From Aestuariibaculum suncheonense (GTDB lineage: Bacteria; Bacteroidota; Bacteroidia; Flavobacteriales; Flavobacteriaceae), in contig NZ_JACVXC010000004.1 of assembly GCF_014596935.1 (NCBI RefSeq), forward strand, positions 248,001 through 312,000: a stretch of DNA of 64,000 bases. The letters run 5' to 3'. Each line of letters starts with the position of its first letter. Within the stretch, counting starts at the first letter, position 1. The notes below the pieces were generated by a model. That model was given only the letters and a program-made list of their open reading frames with translations, was not told the DNA's origin and did no database searches. Below are positions 36,967-45,340 of the stretch, piece after piece. Made by a program: the position numbers and the translations under genes.

Positions 36967-37593
36967 TTACTTTTGATCTTTTTTTTTTAAGAACATGGTT
37001 TCTTTAATATGTTTTAATCTATTGAAAACCTTTTCTTTAATTTTTTTATGTTTTTCATCCTTTGCTTTAGGGTCGTAAAGCATACCTGTACACAAACACA
37101 TTTTTCTATTGGTTCGTGTTAATACGTCATAGTTTCTACAGGTTTGGCAACCATCCCAAAATGTTGAATCGTCGGTTAACTCAGAAAACGGTACCGGTTT
37201 ATATCCTAAATCGCTATTCATTTTCATTACCGCCAAACCGGTAGTTATACTAAATACTTTAGCTTCAGGAAATTTTGTTCTTGAATGCTTAAATATTTTG
37301 TGTTTTATCTTTTTGGCCAGACCTACATTCCTGTAGTCTGGATGTACTATCAATCCTGAGTTTGCCACAAATTTACCGTGTCCCCAAAGCTCTATATAAC
37401 AAAAGCCGGCAAATTTATCACCTTCCAAGGCGATAACAGCATTACCGTTCTCTAGTTTTTTGGTAATATATTCAGGAGAACGTCTAGCAATACCAGTCCC
37501 TCTAACAGCGGCCGATTCGGCAATAGTATCGCAGATAATTTCTGCGTATTTAGCATGTGATTTATTGGCAATTAATACCTCAATGTTTTTCAT
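36967..37593 (-). CDS. GNAT acetyltransferase with C-terminal cysteine cluster; candidate N-acylglutamate synthase
   Basis: First gene of the arginine operon. The 208-aa protein has a GNAT fold with the acetyl-CoA loop in LIVHPDYRNVGLAKKIKHKI (81-100). After the catalytic domain it carries C149-x2-C152 (WDGCQTC) and C166-x-C168 (MCLCTG), a pattern fit for a metal or Fe-S site, and then a lysine-rich tail. No argA or argJ is seen in the window, yet the operon needs an N-acylglutamate source, so this protein is the natural candidate; that is inference from context and fold. The N-terminal kinase-like domain of classical NAGS is absent. Confidence 0.85.
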   Translation of the reverse strand: MKNIEVLIANKSHAKYAEIICDTIAESAAVRGTGIARRSPEYITKKLENGNAVIALEGDKFAGFCYIELWGHGKFVANSGLIVHPDYRNVGLAKKIKHKIFKHSRTKFPEAKVFSITTGLAVMKMNSDLGYKPVPFSELTDDSTFWDGCQTCRNYDVLTRTNRKMCLCTGMLYDPKAKDEKHKKIKEKVFNRLKHIKETMFLKKKDQK

Positions 37594-37740
37594 AAACCAA
37601 TCTAGGTTATAAATAAAATATTATAATTTAAATTTTGTTGCTTGTTTTTGAATCCGAATAAAATTAAAAGAATTTAACCTAAAAAATAGCACATCACCTT
37701 GAAAGTGAGTTAAGTTTAGGTAAAATAAATGGATTCTTTT

Positions 37741-37767
37741 CTTTTGAGGAAGCAGGGCACACCTACT
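37741..37767 (-). ncRNA. Stable hairpin after the Arg leader peptide (putative attenuator element)
   Basis: Minus-strand GAAGTAGG, loop TGTGC, CCTGCTTC forms an 8-bp stem with one GU pair. Overlapping its 3' arm, CCTCAA can pair with TTGAGG in the last leader codons, so stalling on the Arg codons could change which helix forms. A U-run occurs about 60 nt further (near 37681-37686) behind a weak TCACTT/AGGTGA hairpin. Confidence 0.45.
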
Positions 37768-37780
37768 TCTAAATAAATTA

Positions 37781-37888
37781 TTAAACCCTCAAGGGGCGGC
37801 GAAAACGACGTGCAGGGATAAATGCGTTAAATAATATGCTCATAAACTGAGCATTAACTTGAGTATAAATATAATTTGTCGTTTTCAT
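37781..37888 (-). CDS. Arginine/proline-rich leader peptide of the arg-pro operon
   Basis: A 35-codon ORF on the minus strand with ATG at 37888 and TAA at 37781-37783. It starts MKTTNYIYTQVNAQF and ends with the sequence IPARRFRRPLRV, read from CCT GCA CGT CGT TTT CGC CGC CCC TTG AGG, so the last 12 residues include five Arg and two Pro. It lies 187 nt before the first gene of the Arg/Pro operon and about 45 nt after a likely transcription start. This is what a ribosome-stalling leader for arginine (and perhaps proline) sensing would look like. Translation and function are inferred. Confidence 0.7.
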   Translation of the reverse strand: MKTTNYIYTQVNAQFMSILFNAFIPARRFRRPLRV

Positions 37889-37939
37889 AATAGTAACTCT
37901 AAATCGTCGGCATAAGCCCCTTTCGTTAACTAGATGAAG

Positions 37940-37947
37940 CAAAATTA
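37940..37947 (-). promoter_or_regulatory. Promoter -7 box of the arg-pro operon
   Basis: The minus strand reads TAATTTTG, an exact TAnnTTTG match, about 52 nt before the leader ATG. A T-rich stretch with TTG lies upstream, at a spacing slightly shorter than usual. The transcript would contain GGGGC and CGACG blocks complementary to the leader codons. Confidence 0.55.
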
Positions 37948-38173
37948 CATATTTTTTTCAAACAAAAACATGCGTTCTATAAAAACCTCAATTTTTCATC
38001 GAAAATTATTAATATTTCTCCAATTTTCGTTTTTTACTTACAAATAACTCGTGTTAAGATATTTCTATTGAAAATTTCACAAATAATCACTATCTCATCA
38101 ACCTATATATAACTGGTTAAATTTCAAATTACATGAAAATTAAATTATACAATATGCCACATAAGTTTATTTA

Positions 38174-38181
38174 TATATTTG
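38174..38181 (+). promoter_or_regulatory. Promoter -7 box of the TonB-dependent receptor gene
   Basis: TATATTTG matches TAnnTTTG and lies 38 nt before the GTG start of the receptor gene. No clear -33 TTG was seen. The 210 nt between 37950 and 38160 are AT-rich and I see nothing else in them. Confidence 0.55.
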
Positions 38182-38219
38182 CTTTTAGCCTATCGACTTA
38201 AAATTTTAATAAACTATTC

Positions 38220-41024
38220 GTGAAAAAAAACACCACACTTCTCATCTTTATTTTACTATATTCTTTTCAACTAATTTCTCAAAATCAAATCTTTATCAAT
38301 GTAAAAAATAGCGACGGAAACAACCTTAAAAACTCAATTATTCATCTAACACCTGCTGTTAATTATTCGATAAATGTTTCAAACGGATTATATCAATTAT
38401 CAAACATTCCCAATGGCAATTACAAACTTTCTTTAACCCATTTAGGCTTTAAAGATATTCATGAGGCTATAACGATTAACAATAAAGATTTGGAATTATC
38501 TTATATTCTTGAAGATGATTTACTAAATCTGGAAACCGTGATTATTACCGGAAATTTCAGCCCCAAATCAAAATTACAATCCAGTACCTCTGTTAGCACA
38601 TTACATAAAAATAACTTATCAAAAATTGCACCTCGTGGCACTGCTCAAATACTTCAAACTGTTTCCGGAATGTTTACAGATGCTTCTGCAGGAGAAGTAT
38701 TTACTCGTGTTTATACTCGAGGTGTTTCAGCGTCAGCAGAAGACGACATGGGTTGGTACTATATTTCACTTCAAGAAGACGGCTTACCCATAAGCCTTAT
38801 TCAACATTCGTATTATGCTCCCGATATTTTTTATCGAAATGATATAACAACCACTAAACTGGAAGCCATTAGAGGAGGAAAAACATCTATCACCTCAATG
38901 AATGCTCCCGGAGGTATTTTCAATTTTATTTCTAATGGAAAGAGAAATGCTTTAGGAGGAGAAATTCAATTGCAATCTGGTGTCCAAAATAACAACAACA
39001 TGTTATACAGAATTGATGCTACTATAGGAAGCCCCTTAGGTAATAGTTGGTTTTTTAACGCGGGAGGCCATTACCGTCATGATGATGGGGCCAGAAATAC
39101 TAATTTCACTTTTAGTAAAGGCGGACAACTTAAATTTAATCTTAGAAAAGAGAATGATAACGGTTATTTTAAATTCTACGGAAAATTTCTTAATGACAAA
39201 ACCAATCGTTACACTGGTGTAGCCGCTAGGAATTGGAACGATCCAACTCCTGCTTTCGGACAAAACTTCAATTCAATGGCCTTGATGATGCCAGAATTTA
39301 AAACTAAAATCCCTGATGGTCGCAATTTAACTTCCTCTAATACTTTCAATCCCGCCCAAGGTGTTCATGCCAAAGACTATGCTTTTGGGTTAGATTTATT
39401 TCAAGATTTAAACAACAGCTGGAGCATAAAAAACAATATTAAATTCTCAGCGAAGATAGCAAATTGGCAAACATCTATTAGTAATGCCTTCGTTTCCCTA
39501 AATAATCCGTTAGCTTATTTTATTACTGGTGCTCAATTTCCCGTAGGAGAAGTTGTTTTCAGAGACACTCAGTCTGGTTCTGAAATTGCAAGAATTGACA
39601 ATAGCGGAATTTTATCTGGTGAGTCTTTTCTATATTTGACCGATGGTCGCCTTCCAAACGATGCCATTATGGGAACATCTACCTGGTTAAAAAACAATAC
39701 GGCCGACGAATTAATTCAACAATTAACACTAAGTAAACAACTAAAAAGTCATAACCTTGATTTTGGATTAGCATCCGGATTTTCAAAAACTTCAGTATTT
39801 ACTCAAGGTAGTTTTGGGTTTGTTACTTACGATACGAATCCGAAGATGTTATTCGTAACATTAGAAAACCCTGATCAACCTGTTGTAACCTTATCAGATG
39901 AAAACGGAATTAGCAACTATGGCGGCCTATTTTTCGGAAATAGCAGAGCTAACATAACTCAGCTAGCAGCTTTTGCGAATGACAGCTGGGATCTTACAAA
40001 TAAACTTAATTTAGATTTCGGTTTAAGGTTTGAATCCATAACACACAAAGGCAGTAACGACCGTTACGAACCTTTCTCTCAAGAAGGAGGCTTAGACGAA
40101 AATCCTCTTACGGATTATGACAATGGTATACTAACTCCTTCCGGAGAAATAGATGAATTTAATAGCACATACAATTACATTTCTTATTCGGCTGGCATTA
40201 ATTATAAATCCTCCAACCACACAGCTCTTTTCGGGCGTTATTCTAAAGGCAATAAAGCTCCTGAATTAAATTATTATTTCAATAATTTCTCTAATGTTCC
40301 TATTAACGAAAAAGGGGAAATTCAAAAAATACATCAAATTGAAATTGGTTTAAAGTCAAGTTTAAAACATATTTCAGTAGCCGGAACATTATTTTATAGT
40401 CAGCTTGAAAATATAGGCAGTTCGAATTTTGAATTTGACAATGCTAATAATTCAATTTTCTATACTCCTATTCAATTTAACTCCTCTGAAACCTTTGGAT
40501 TAGAATGGGAAAGTGTTTATGCTCCAATAAACAACCTCAGATTTATATTTAACGGAACACTTCAAAATCCTAAAACCAAATCCTGGACCCTTTATGAAGC
40601 ATCAGGAACTGCAGATGCAGCAGATGATAGTATTACTGACTATTCAGGCAATACTCTACCCTTTAACCCTAAACTTATGTTTAACATGACTACTGAATAC
40701 AATTTGAAAGCCTTTTCAAGTTTTATGACATGGCATTTTATGGGCAAACGAGAGGCTAATGTAGCAAACGCATTCCAACTTCCCGCTTATAGTATTTTCG
40801 ATTTAGGGTTAGAATACAAAATCACAAAGAACATGACTGCCAGCTTACTCATCACCAATCTTTTCAATTCTGAAGGTCTTGCTAATTTTTATGGAATCAA
40901 TAGCTTTGGTGCCAGTGCTAATGGTACAACAAAATCTTACATTGAAGAAAACCCTGATGCAAGTTTTATCGTTGTACCAGTGTTACCTTGGGGTTCAATT
41001 TTAAAATTAAGCTATACATTTTAA
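38220..41024 (+). CDS. TonB-dependent outer-membrane receptor with carboxypeptidase-regulatory-like N-terminal domain
   Basis: A 934-aa outer-membrane transporter. A GTG start gives the signal peptide MKKNTTLLIFILLYSFQLIS, followed by a CarboxypepD_reg-like domain (about 25-105, with LTHLGFKDIHEAIT), a plug domain (about 115-240, with APRGTAQILQTVSGMF and NAPGGIFNFISNG) and a 22-strand-type barrel ending WGSILKLSYTF with a C-terminal Phe. No SusD-like lipoprotein gene is next to it, so it is not a standard SusC/D pair. It precedes the sulfatase/GH29 operon and probably imports the oligosaccharide or a product; the ligand is not known. Confidence 0.9.
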   Translation: MKKNTTLLIFILLYSFQLISQNQIFINVKNSDGNNLKNSIIHLTPAVNYSINVSNGLYQLSNIPNGNYKLSLTHLGFKDIHEAITINNKDLELSYILEDDLLNLETVIITGNFSPKSKLQSSTSVSTLHKNNLSKIAPRGTAQILQTVSGMFTDASAGEVFTRVYTRGVSASAEDDMGWYYISLQEDGLPISLIQHSYYAPDIFYRNDITTTKLEAIRGGKTSITSMNAPGGIFNFISNGKRNALGGEIQLQSGVQNNNNMLYRIDATIGSPLGNSWFFNAGGHYRHDDGARNTNFTFSKGGQLKFNLRKENDNGYFKFYGKFLNDKTNRYTGVAARNWNDPTPAFGQNFNSMALMMPEFKTKIPDGRNLTSSNTFNPAQGVHAKDYAFGLDLFQDLNNSWSIKNNIKFSAKIANWQTSISNAFVSLNNPLAYFITGAQFPVGEVVFRDTQSGSEIARIDNSGILSGESFLYLTDGRLPNDAIMGTSTWLKNNTADELIQQLTLSKQLKSHNLDFGLASGFSKTSVFTQGSFGFVTYDTNPKMLFVTLENPDQPVVTLSDENGISNYGGLFFGNSRANITQLAAFANDSWDLTNKLNLDFGLRFESITHKGSNDRYEPFSQEGGLDENPLTDYDNGILTPSGEIDEFNSTYNYISYSAGINYKSSNHTALFGRYSKGNKAPELNYYFNNFSNVPINEKGEIQKIHQIEIGLKSSLKHISVAGTLFYSQLENIGSSNFEFDNANNSIFYTPIQFNSSETFGLEWESVYAPINNLRFIFNGTLQNPKTKSWTLYEASGTADAADDSITDYSGNTLPFNPKLMFNMTTEYNLKAFSSFMTWHFMGKREANVANAFQLPAYSIFDLGLEYKITKNMTASLLITNLFNSEGLANFYGINSFGASANGTTKSYIEENPDASFIVVPVLPWGSILKLSYTF

Positions 41025-41176
41025 GACAAAAAAAGAACTTACTTTTTTTTACTCCATAATGTAAAAATTCAAACTCTTCAAAATATTATCAACCTTTTAT
41101 TTGTGTGGCTTTTATTTTTAATATCCATGAAGTCAAAAGTTAATCGAATATAAAAATTATCTATATATAAAACCTC

Positions 41177-41219
41177 AAAAACACTAATTAGGGCAAGAGC
41201 CCTAATTAGTGTTTTTTTT
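41177..41219 (+). terminator. Long hairpin with T8, terminator of the receptor gene, overlapping an operator-like palindrome
   Basis: AACACTAATTAGGGC pairs with GCCCTAATTAGTGTT around the loop AAGA, followed by eight T. This is a strong intrinsic terminator. The inner part TTAGGGC-N4-GCCCTAA (41188-41205) is repeated upstream of the TetR gene and is listed separately as a possible operator. Confidence 0.85.
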
Positions 41220-41229
41220 ACTATATTTG
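41188..41229 (+). promoter_or_regulatory. Palindrome plus promoter -7 box upstream of the sulfatase operon
   Basis: The 18-bp palindrome TTAGGGCAAGAGCCCTAA (41188-41205) lies 16 nt before the -7 box TATATTTG (41222-41229). Exactly the same arrangement and spacing occurs at 47565-47606 upstream of the TetR gene. A shared operator bound by that TetR protein is the simplest reading. Confidence 0.6.
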
Positions 41230-41284
41230 ACTTATTTTAAAAAAGACAATAACGAAATTAAATCAAAGCTTAATCGTATTAAAT

Positions 41285-42811
41285 ATGCATTTTAAATATA
41301 AACTAACCTTCCTCCTTATTGCGTTTACAATTTTATTTTCTTCTTGTTCTAATGAAAAAAAAGCACCAAACGTAGTAATCATATTGGCTGACGACTTAGG
41401 CTATGGTGATCCTCAAGTTTATAATTCAGAATCAAAGATTCCAACACCTAATATTGACAATTTGGCAAGTGAAGGTATGCGTTTCACCGATGCTCATTCT
41501 CCAAGTAGCGTATGTACACCCACCCGCTATGGCATATTAACTGGAAGATACGCCTGGCGAACAGATTTAAAAGAATGGGTGCTTAAAATGTGGGATAAAC
41601 CATTAATAGAAAAAAACAGATTAACTTTTCCTAAATTATTAAAAACCAAAAACTATCAAACAGCATGTATTGGTAAATGGCATCTAGGGTGGCTTTGGCC
41701 TTCGAATATTAATGGAGAATATATGAACGATACCATTGCTATTGGAAACAACACCTTAAAAGACAGAAACAATTTTTATGAAAAAATAGATTTTTCAAAA
41801 CCGCTTGGGGGTGGACCTCTAGAAGCTGGTTTCGATTACTATTATGGTGATGATGTACCCAACTTTGCACCGTATGCATTTTTCGAAAACGATAAACTCT
41901 TAGAAATTCCAAACCATATTAAACCTAAAAATATGTATGGCGCACCAGGACCAATGGCTGAAGGCTGGGATTTAACTAACGTGATGCCAAAAATTACAGA
42001 AAAAGCAGTAAACTACATCGAACAAGAATCTAAAAAAGAGCATCCCTTTTTCCTGTATTTTGCATTAACCGCCCCTCATACTCCAATTGCTCCCACAAAT
42101 CAATTTAAAGGAAAAAGTCAAGCTGGCTTATACGGCGATTTCGTTAATGAAGTAGATTGGTCTGTTGGTCAAATTATCAAAGCACTTAAAAAATCAGGCC
42201 AGTATGAAAACACTCTTCTAATTTTCACCTCTGACAACGGTTCACCACAAAGAGATGGCACTAATATGGGTGGCGAAATTACATCGGTAAAAAAATATGG
42301 ACATGACCCAAGTAAACCTTGGAGAGGTATAAAAGCAGATGCTTGGGAAGGTGGTCATCGCGTACCTTTTATAGTTACTTGGCCTAAAAAAATTAAAAAA
42401 AATACGGTAAGCAATCAACTTGTTTGTCAAACCGACATTATATCAACTGTTTGTTCTATCCTTGGTATTGAAAAAGACACAAATTCAATGGAAGATAGCT
42501 ACGATATATCTACAGTTTTATTAGGCAAAGACAATAAAAATAGCTTAAGACAAACTATAGTTCATCATTCTGGAGATGGCACATTTGCCATAAGAAAAGA
42601 GAATTGGAAACTTATTTTAGGTAAAAACTCTGGAGGATTTAGTAAGAATTTAAAAATTGAAGGCTTTCCTGTAGAAACAAAAGGACAACTTTACAATCTT
42701 GATATCGACCCATCCGAACAGCATAACCAGTATGATATTAATCCTGAAAAGGTAAAGGAATTAACATCCATACTCAATCAGTATAAAATAAAAGGATATA
42801 GTAATCACTAA
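41285..42811 (+). CDS. Sulfatase (type I, formylglycine-dependent), lipoprotein
   Basis: Hydrolyses sulfate esters, probably on a sulfated polysaccharide, at the cell surface or in the periplasm. The 508-aa protein has a lipoprotein signal with Cys21 (FTILFSSCSNEK), calcium-binding Asp36-Asp37 (ILADDLGYGD) and the formylglycine motif C77-T-P-T-R81 followed by YGILTGR. GKWHLG, FTSDNGSPQ and a C-terminal sub-domain complete the S1 family. It is the first gene of the operon, 18 nt before the next. Needs a formylglycine-generating enzyme, not seen in the window. Substrate not assigned. Confidence 0.94.
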   Translation: MHFKYKLTFLLIAFTILFSSCSNEKKAPNVVIILADDLGYGDPQVYNSESKIPTPNIDNLASEGMRFTDAHSPSSVCTPTRYGILTGRYAWRTDLKEWVLKMWDKPLIEKNRLTFPKLLKTKNYQTACIGKWHLGWLWPSNINGEYMNDTIAIGNNTLKDRNNFYEKIDFSKPLGGGPLEAGFDYYYGDDVPNFAPYAFFENDKLLEIPNHIKPKNMYGAPGPMAEGWDLTNVMPKITEKAVNYIEQESKKEHPFFLYFALTAPHTPIAPTNQFKGKSQAGLYGDFVNEVDWSVGQIIKALKKSGQYENTLLIFTSDNGSPQRDGTNMGGEITSVKKYGHDPSKPWRGIKADAWEGGHRVPFIVTWPKKIKKNTVSNQLVCQTDIISTVCSILGIEKDTNSMEDSYDISTVLLGKDNKNSLRQTIVHHSGDGTFAIRKENWKLILGKNSGGFSKNLKIEGFPVETKGQLYNLDIDPSEQHNQYDINPEKVKELTSILNQYKIKGYSNH

Positions 42812-42829
42812 AAAAGCTAAACTAAAAAT

Positions 42830-43882
42830 ATGAAACATCATTTTTCCTTTGTAATTACTCTTCTTGTAGTAACAGTAGGGTTTTCTCAAAATAACAAATC
42901 ATTTGCTGACCATTGGGAATTTGTGGGCACTGCTATTGAGGAACCTGGCTATACCATTTGGGGCACATCACCCATAATAGATGAAGCTGGTAAAGTACAT
43001 CTTTTTGTTGCTCGATGGCCTTGCGAACTCAACGTTGATCCAGGCTGGCGTACGCATAGTGAAATAGCTCATTACATTGGAGATTCTCCTGAAGGTCCGT
43101 TTACATTTTTAGATGTTGTAGTAGAGGGCGATATTGACCTAAAATCTCCAGTAAACCCATTAGTTACCAAAATATATGCTCCACACAACCCAGTAATTAA
43201 AAAAACCGAAGATTCTTATGCTTTGTTTTATATTGTTAATGATGGTATTGAAAAACATCCATCTAACCAATACATCTGTATGGCAGTATCTAAAAGCTTG
43301 TACGGCCCTTGGAAAAAAGCCCCCGAAAATGGAAAAATACTTACCCCTCCTTCAAATCCAAACTACTGGAATTACAAAGCTAGTAATGGGGTAAATAATC
43401 CAGCCTTTTTAGAACATCCAAATGGCGGCTACTTTCTATATTTCAAATCTGAAAAAGCCAAAATGGGTCTTGCCATCGCTGAAAATCTTGAAGGCCCCTA
43501 TGTTCAACTTCCTTTTCCTGTTACAGCAAACGATCAAAATATAGAAGATGGTTATGCTTTTATGTATGATGGGCAATTTTGCCTGCTCACTACCGACAAT
43601 CATGGTATTATAGAAGCCGGAGGTGGTATTCTTTGGAAATCAAATGACGGTATTCACTTCAATGAATATGAAAAAGGATTTCATCGTATCAATCAATACA
43701 CCAATGTCAATATGGATAAAGCAGCGGTACATTATGGCCCAAAAACTAAATCTTATGCAAAATTTGAACGTCCTCAGATTTTATTTCTAGATAATAAGCC
43801 TGCTTACCTTTATGTCCCTTCTGGAACAAATATTTATGGTGGTGATTGTACTATAAGTTATATTCTAAAATTCAAAAATTAA
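42830..43882 (+). CDS. Secreted five-bladed beta-propeller protein, GH43/GH117-like glycoside hydrolase
   Basis: A 350-aa protein with signal peptide MKHHFSFVITLLVVTVGFSQ. Repeated propeller blade motifs include TIWGTSPIIDEAGKVHLFVA, YAPHNPVIKKTEDSYALFYI and NGVNNPAFLEHPNGGYFLYF, the spacing expected for the clan of GH43, GH62 and GH117. Asp/His-rich segments (APHNP, FDERP-like KFERPQILF) fit an active-site face, but I cannot name the catalytic set. Located between a sulfatase and a GH29, it probably cleaves a glycosidic bond in the same glycan. The exact family is uncertain. Confidence 0.7.
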   Translation: MKHHFSFVITLLVVTVGFSQNNKSFADHWEFVGTAIEEPGYTIWGTSPIIDEAGKVHLFVARWPCELNVDPGWRTHSEIAHYIGDSPEGPFTFLDVVVEGDIDLKSPVNPLVTKIYAPHNPVIKKTEDSYALFYIVNDGIEKHPSNQYICMAVSKSLYGPWKKAPENGKILTPPSNPNYWNYKASNGVNNPAFLEHPNGGYFLYFKSEKAKMGLAIAENLEGPYVQLPFPVTANDQNIEDGYAFMYDGQFCLLTTDNHGIIEAGGGILWKSNDGIHFNEYEKGFHRINQYTNVNMDKAAVHYGPKTKSYAKFERPQILFLDNKPAYLYVPSGTNIYGGDCTISYILKFKN

Positions 43883-43934
43883 AATACATTAACAAGCAAA
43901 CAGTAATTAATAGTCAATTTTTTAAAAAAATAAC

Positions 43935-45329
43935 ATGTCTAAATACATATATATTTTAATTATTTTTCTTTTTAACTCATTAGAAACTACGGCGCAATCT
44001 AAAACTGCAATTCCCATACCAACACAAGCGCAATTAGATTGGCAAAATGCAGAATTAGTTGCTGTTTTTCATTACGATCTACATGTTTTTGATGGAAAAA
44101 CCTATAACCAATCACACAATAGAATCACACCTGTAGAAGATATAAACATATTCAATCCAGAGCAACTAGACACAGACCAGTGGATAAAATCGGTTAAAGA
44201 TGCAGGTTGTAAAATTGCTATTTTAACGGCTACTCACGAAACAGGTTTTGCCCTTTACCAAAGTGATGTTAATCCTTATTCTCTAAAAGCCGTTAAATGG
44301 AGAGATGGCAAAGGTGATATTGTAAAGGATTTTGTAGAATCGTGCAGAAAATATGGAGTAAAACCGGGAATTTACATTGGAATTCGTTGGAATTCGTTTT
44401 TTGGTATTCACGACTTTATAGTAGAGGGAAACAGTGATTTTGCTAAAAACAGACAGCAACATTACAATCGCATGTGCGAGGGCATGGTAGATGAGCTTAT
44501 GTCACGCTATGGCGATTTAGCTATCGTTTGGTTCGATGGTGGAGCCCACGGACCGGAAAAAGGCGGAGCAGATATTTTACCGATTGTAGAAAAATATCAA
44601 AAGGACATTGTTTTTTATCACAATACACAAAGAGCAGATATTCGTTGGGGAGGGAGTGAATCTGGTACTGTACCTTACCCTTGTTGGGGTAACTACCCTT
44701 TTCCTTACTCGCATTCAACTAATCAAGAAGTTATTTTTAAAAACAACTTTAAGTTATTAAAAACAGGAGATCCGAATGGAAAATTTTACATGCCGGCTAT
44801 GAGTGATGCACCGTTAAGAGGATTTAATGGTCGCCATGAGTGGTTTTGGGAACCTAATGACGATGAAAACATTTATCCTTTAAAAAATTTAATGGATATG
44901 TATTGTAATTCTGTAGGACATAACACATCTCTCATTTTAGGTATCACTCCAGACCCTAATGGCTTAGTTCCTGAAGCAGATGTAAAACGTCTTAAAGAGT
45001 TCGGTGAAAACATTAAACGCAATTTTTCAACCCCTGTAGCGAGTGCCTCTGGTAACAAAAGTAAACTAACTGTAAAACTTCCTAATGCACAAGAGGTTAA
45101 TCAGGTTGTGATTACAGAAGATATTTCACATGGTGAACGTGTTAGAAACTTCATTCTCGAAGGCAAAACAAAAAGCGGATGGAAAACTATTTTCGAAGGC
45201 TCATGTATAGGACATAAATTCATCTATAAATTCGATGGCATAGAGGTCTCTCAAGTACGTTTAAAAATAACAGCATCTCAAGATACCCCTAAAATAAAAT
45301 CATTTGAGGTTTTTCACATTACCGACTAA
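43935..45329 (+). CDS. GH29 alpha-L-fucosidase with C-terminal F5/8-type carbohydrate-binding-like domain
   Basis: Retaining exo-fucosidase, secreted (signal peptide to about Ala20, then QSKTAIP). The 464-aa protein has the family barrel with GCKIAILTATHETGFALY, YIGIRWNSFFG and the catalytic nucleophile Asp201 in LAIVWFDGGAHG, and NTSLILGITPDPNGLVPEAD near the end of the barrel. The last 110 residues look like a jelly-roll domain. The neighbouring L-fuconate dehydratase gene supports fucose release. Some GH29 members prefer other 6-deoxy-like sugars, so exact substrate is open. Confidence 0.9.
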   Translation: MSKYIYILIIFLFNSLETTAQSKTAIPIPTQAQLDWQNAELVAVFHYDLHVFDGKTYNQSHNRITPVEDINIFNPEQLDTDQWIKSVKDAGCKIAILTATHETGFALYQSDVNPYSLKAVKWRDGKGDIVKDFVESCRKYGVKPGIYIGIRWNSFFGIHDFIVEGNSDFAKNRQQHYNRMCEGMVDELMSRYGDLAIVWFDGGAHGPEKGGADILPIVEKYQKDIVFYHNTQRADIRWGGSESGTVPYPCWGNYPFPYSHSTNQEVIFKNNFKLLKTGDPNGKFYMPAMSDAPLRGFNGRHEWFWEPNDDENIYPLKNLMDMYCNSVGHNTSLILGITPDPNGLVPEADVKRLKEFGENIKRNFSTPVASASGNKSKLTVKLPNAQEVNQVVITEDISHGERVRNFILEGKTKSGWKTIFEGSCIGHKFIYKFDGIEVSQVRLKITASQDTPKIKSFEVFHITD

Positions 45330-45340
45330 AATATTAAGCC

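Noticed and set aside
41025-41176. Possible small gene between the receptor and the terminator
   Set aside because: No ORF with a plausible start and length; the region is AT-rich and holds only the terminator and promoter that follow.
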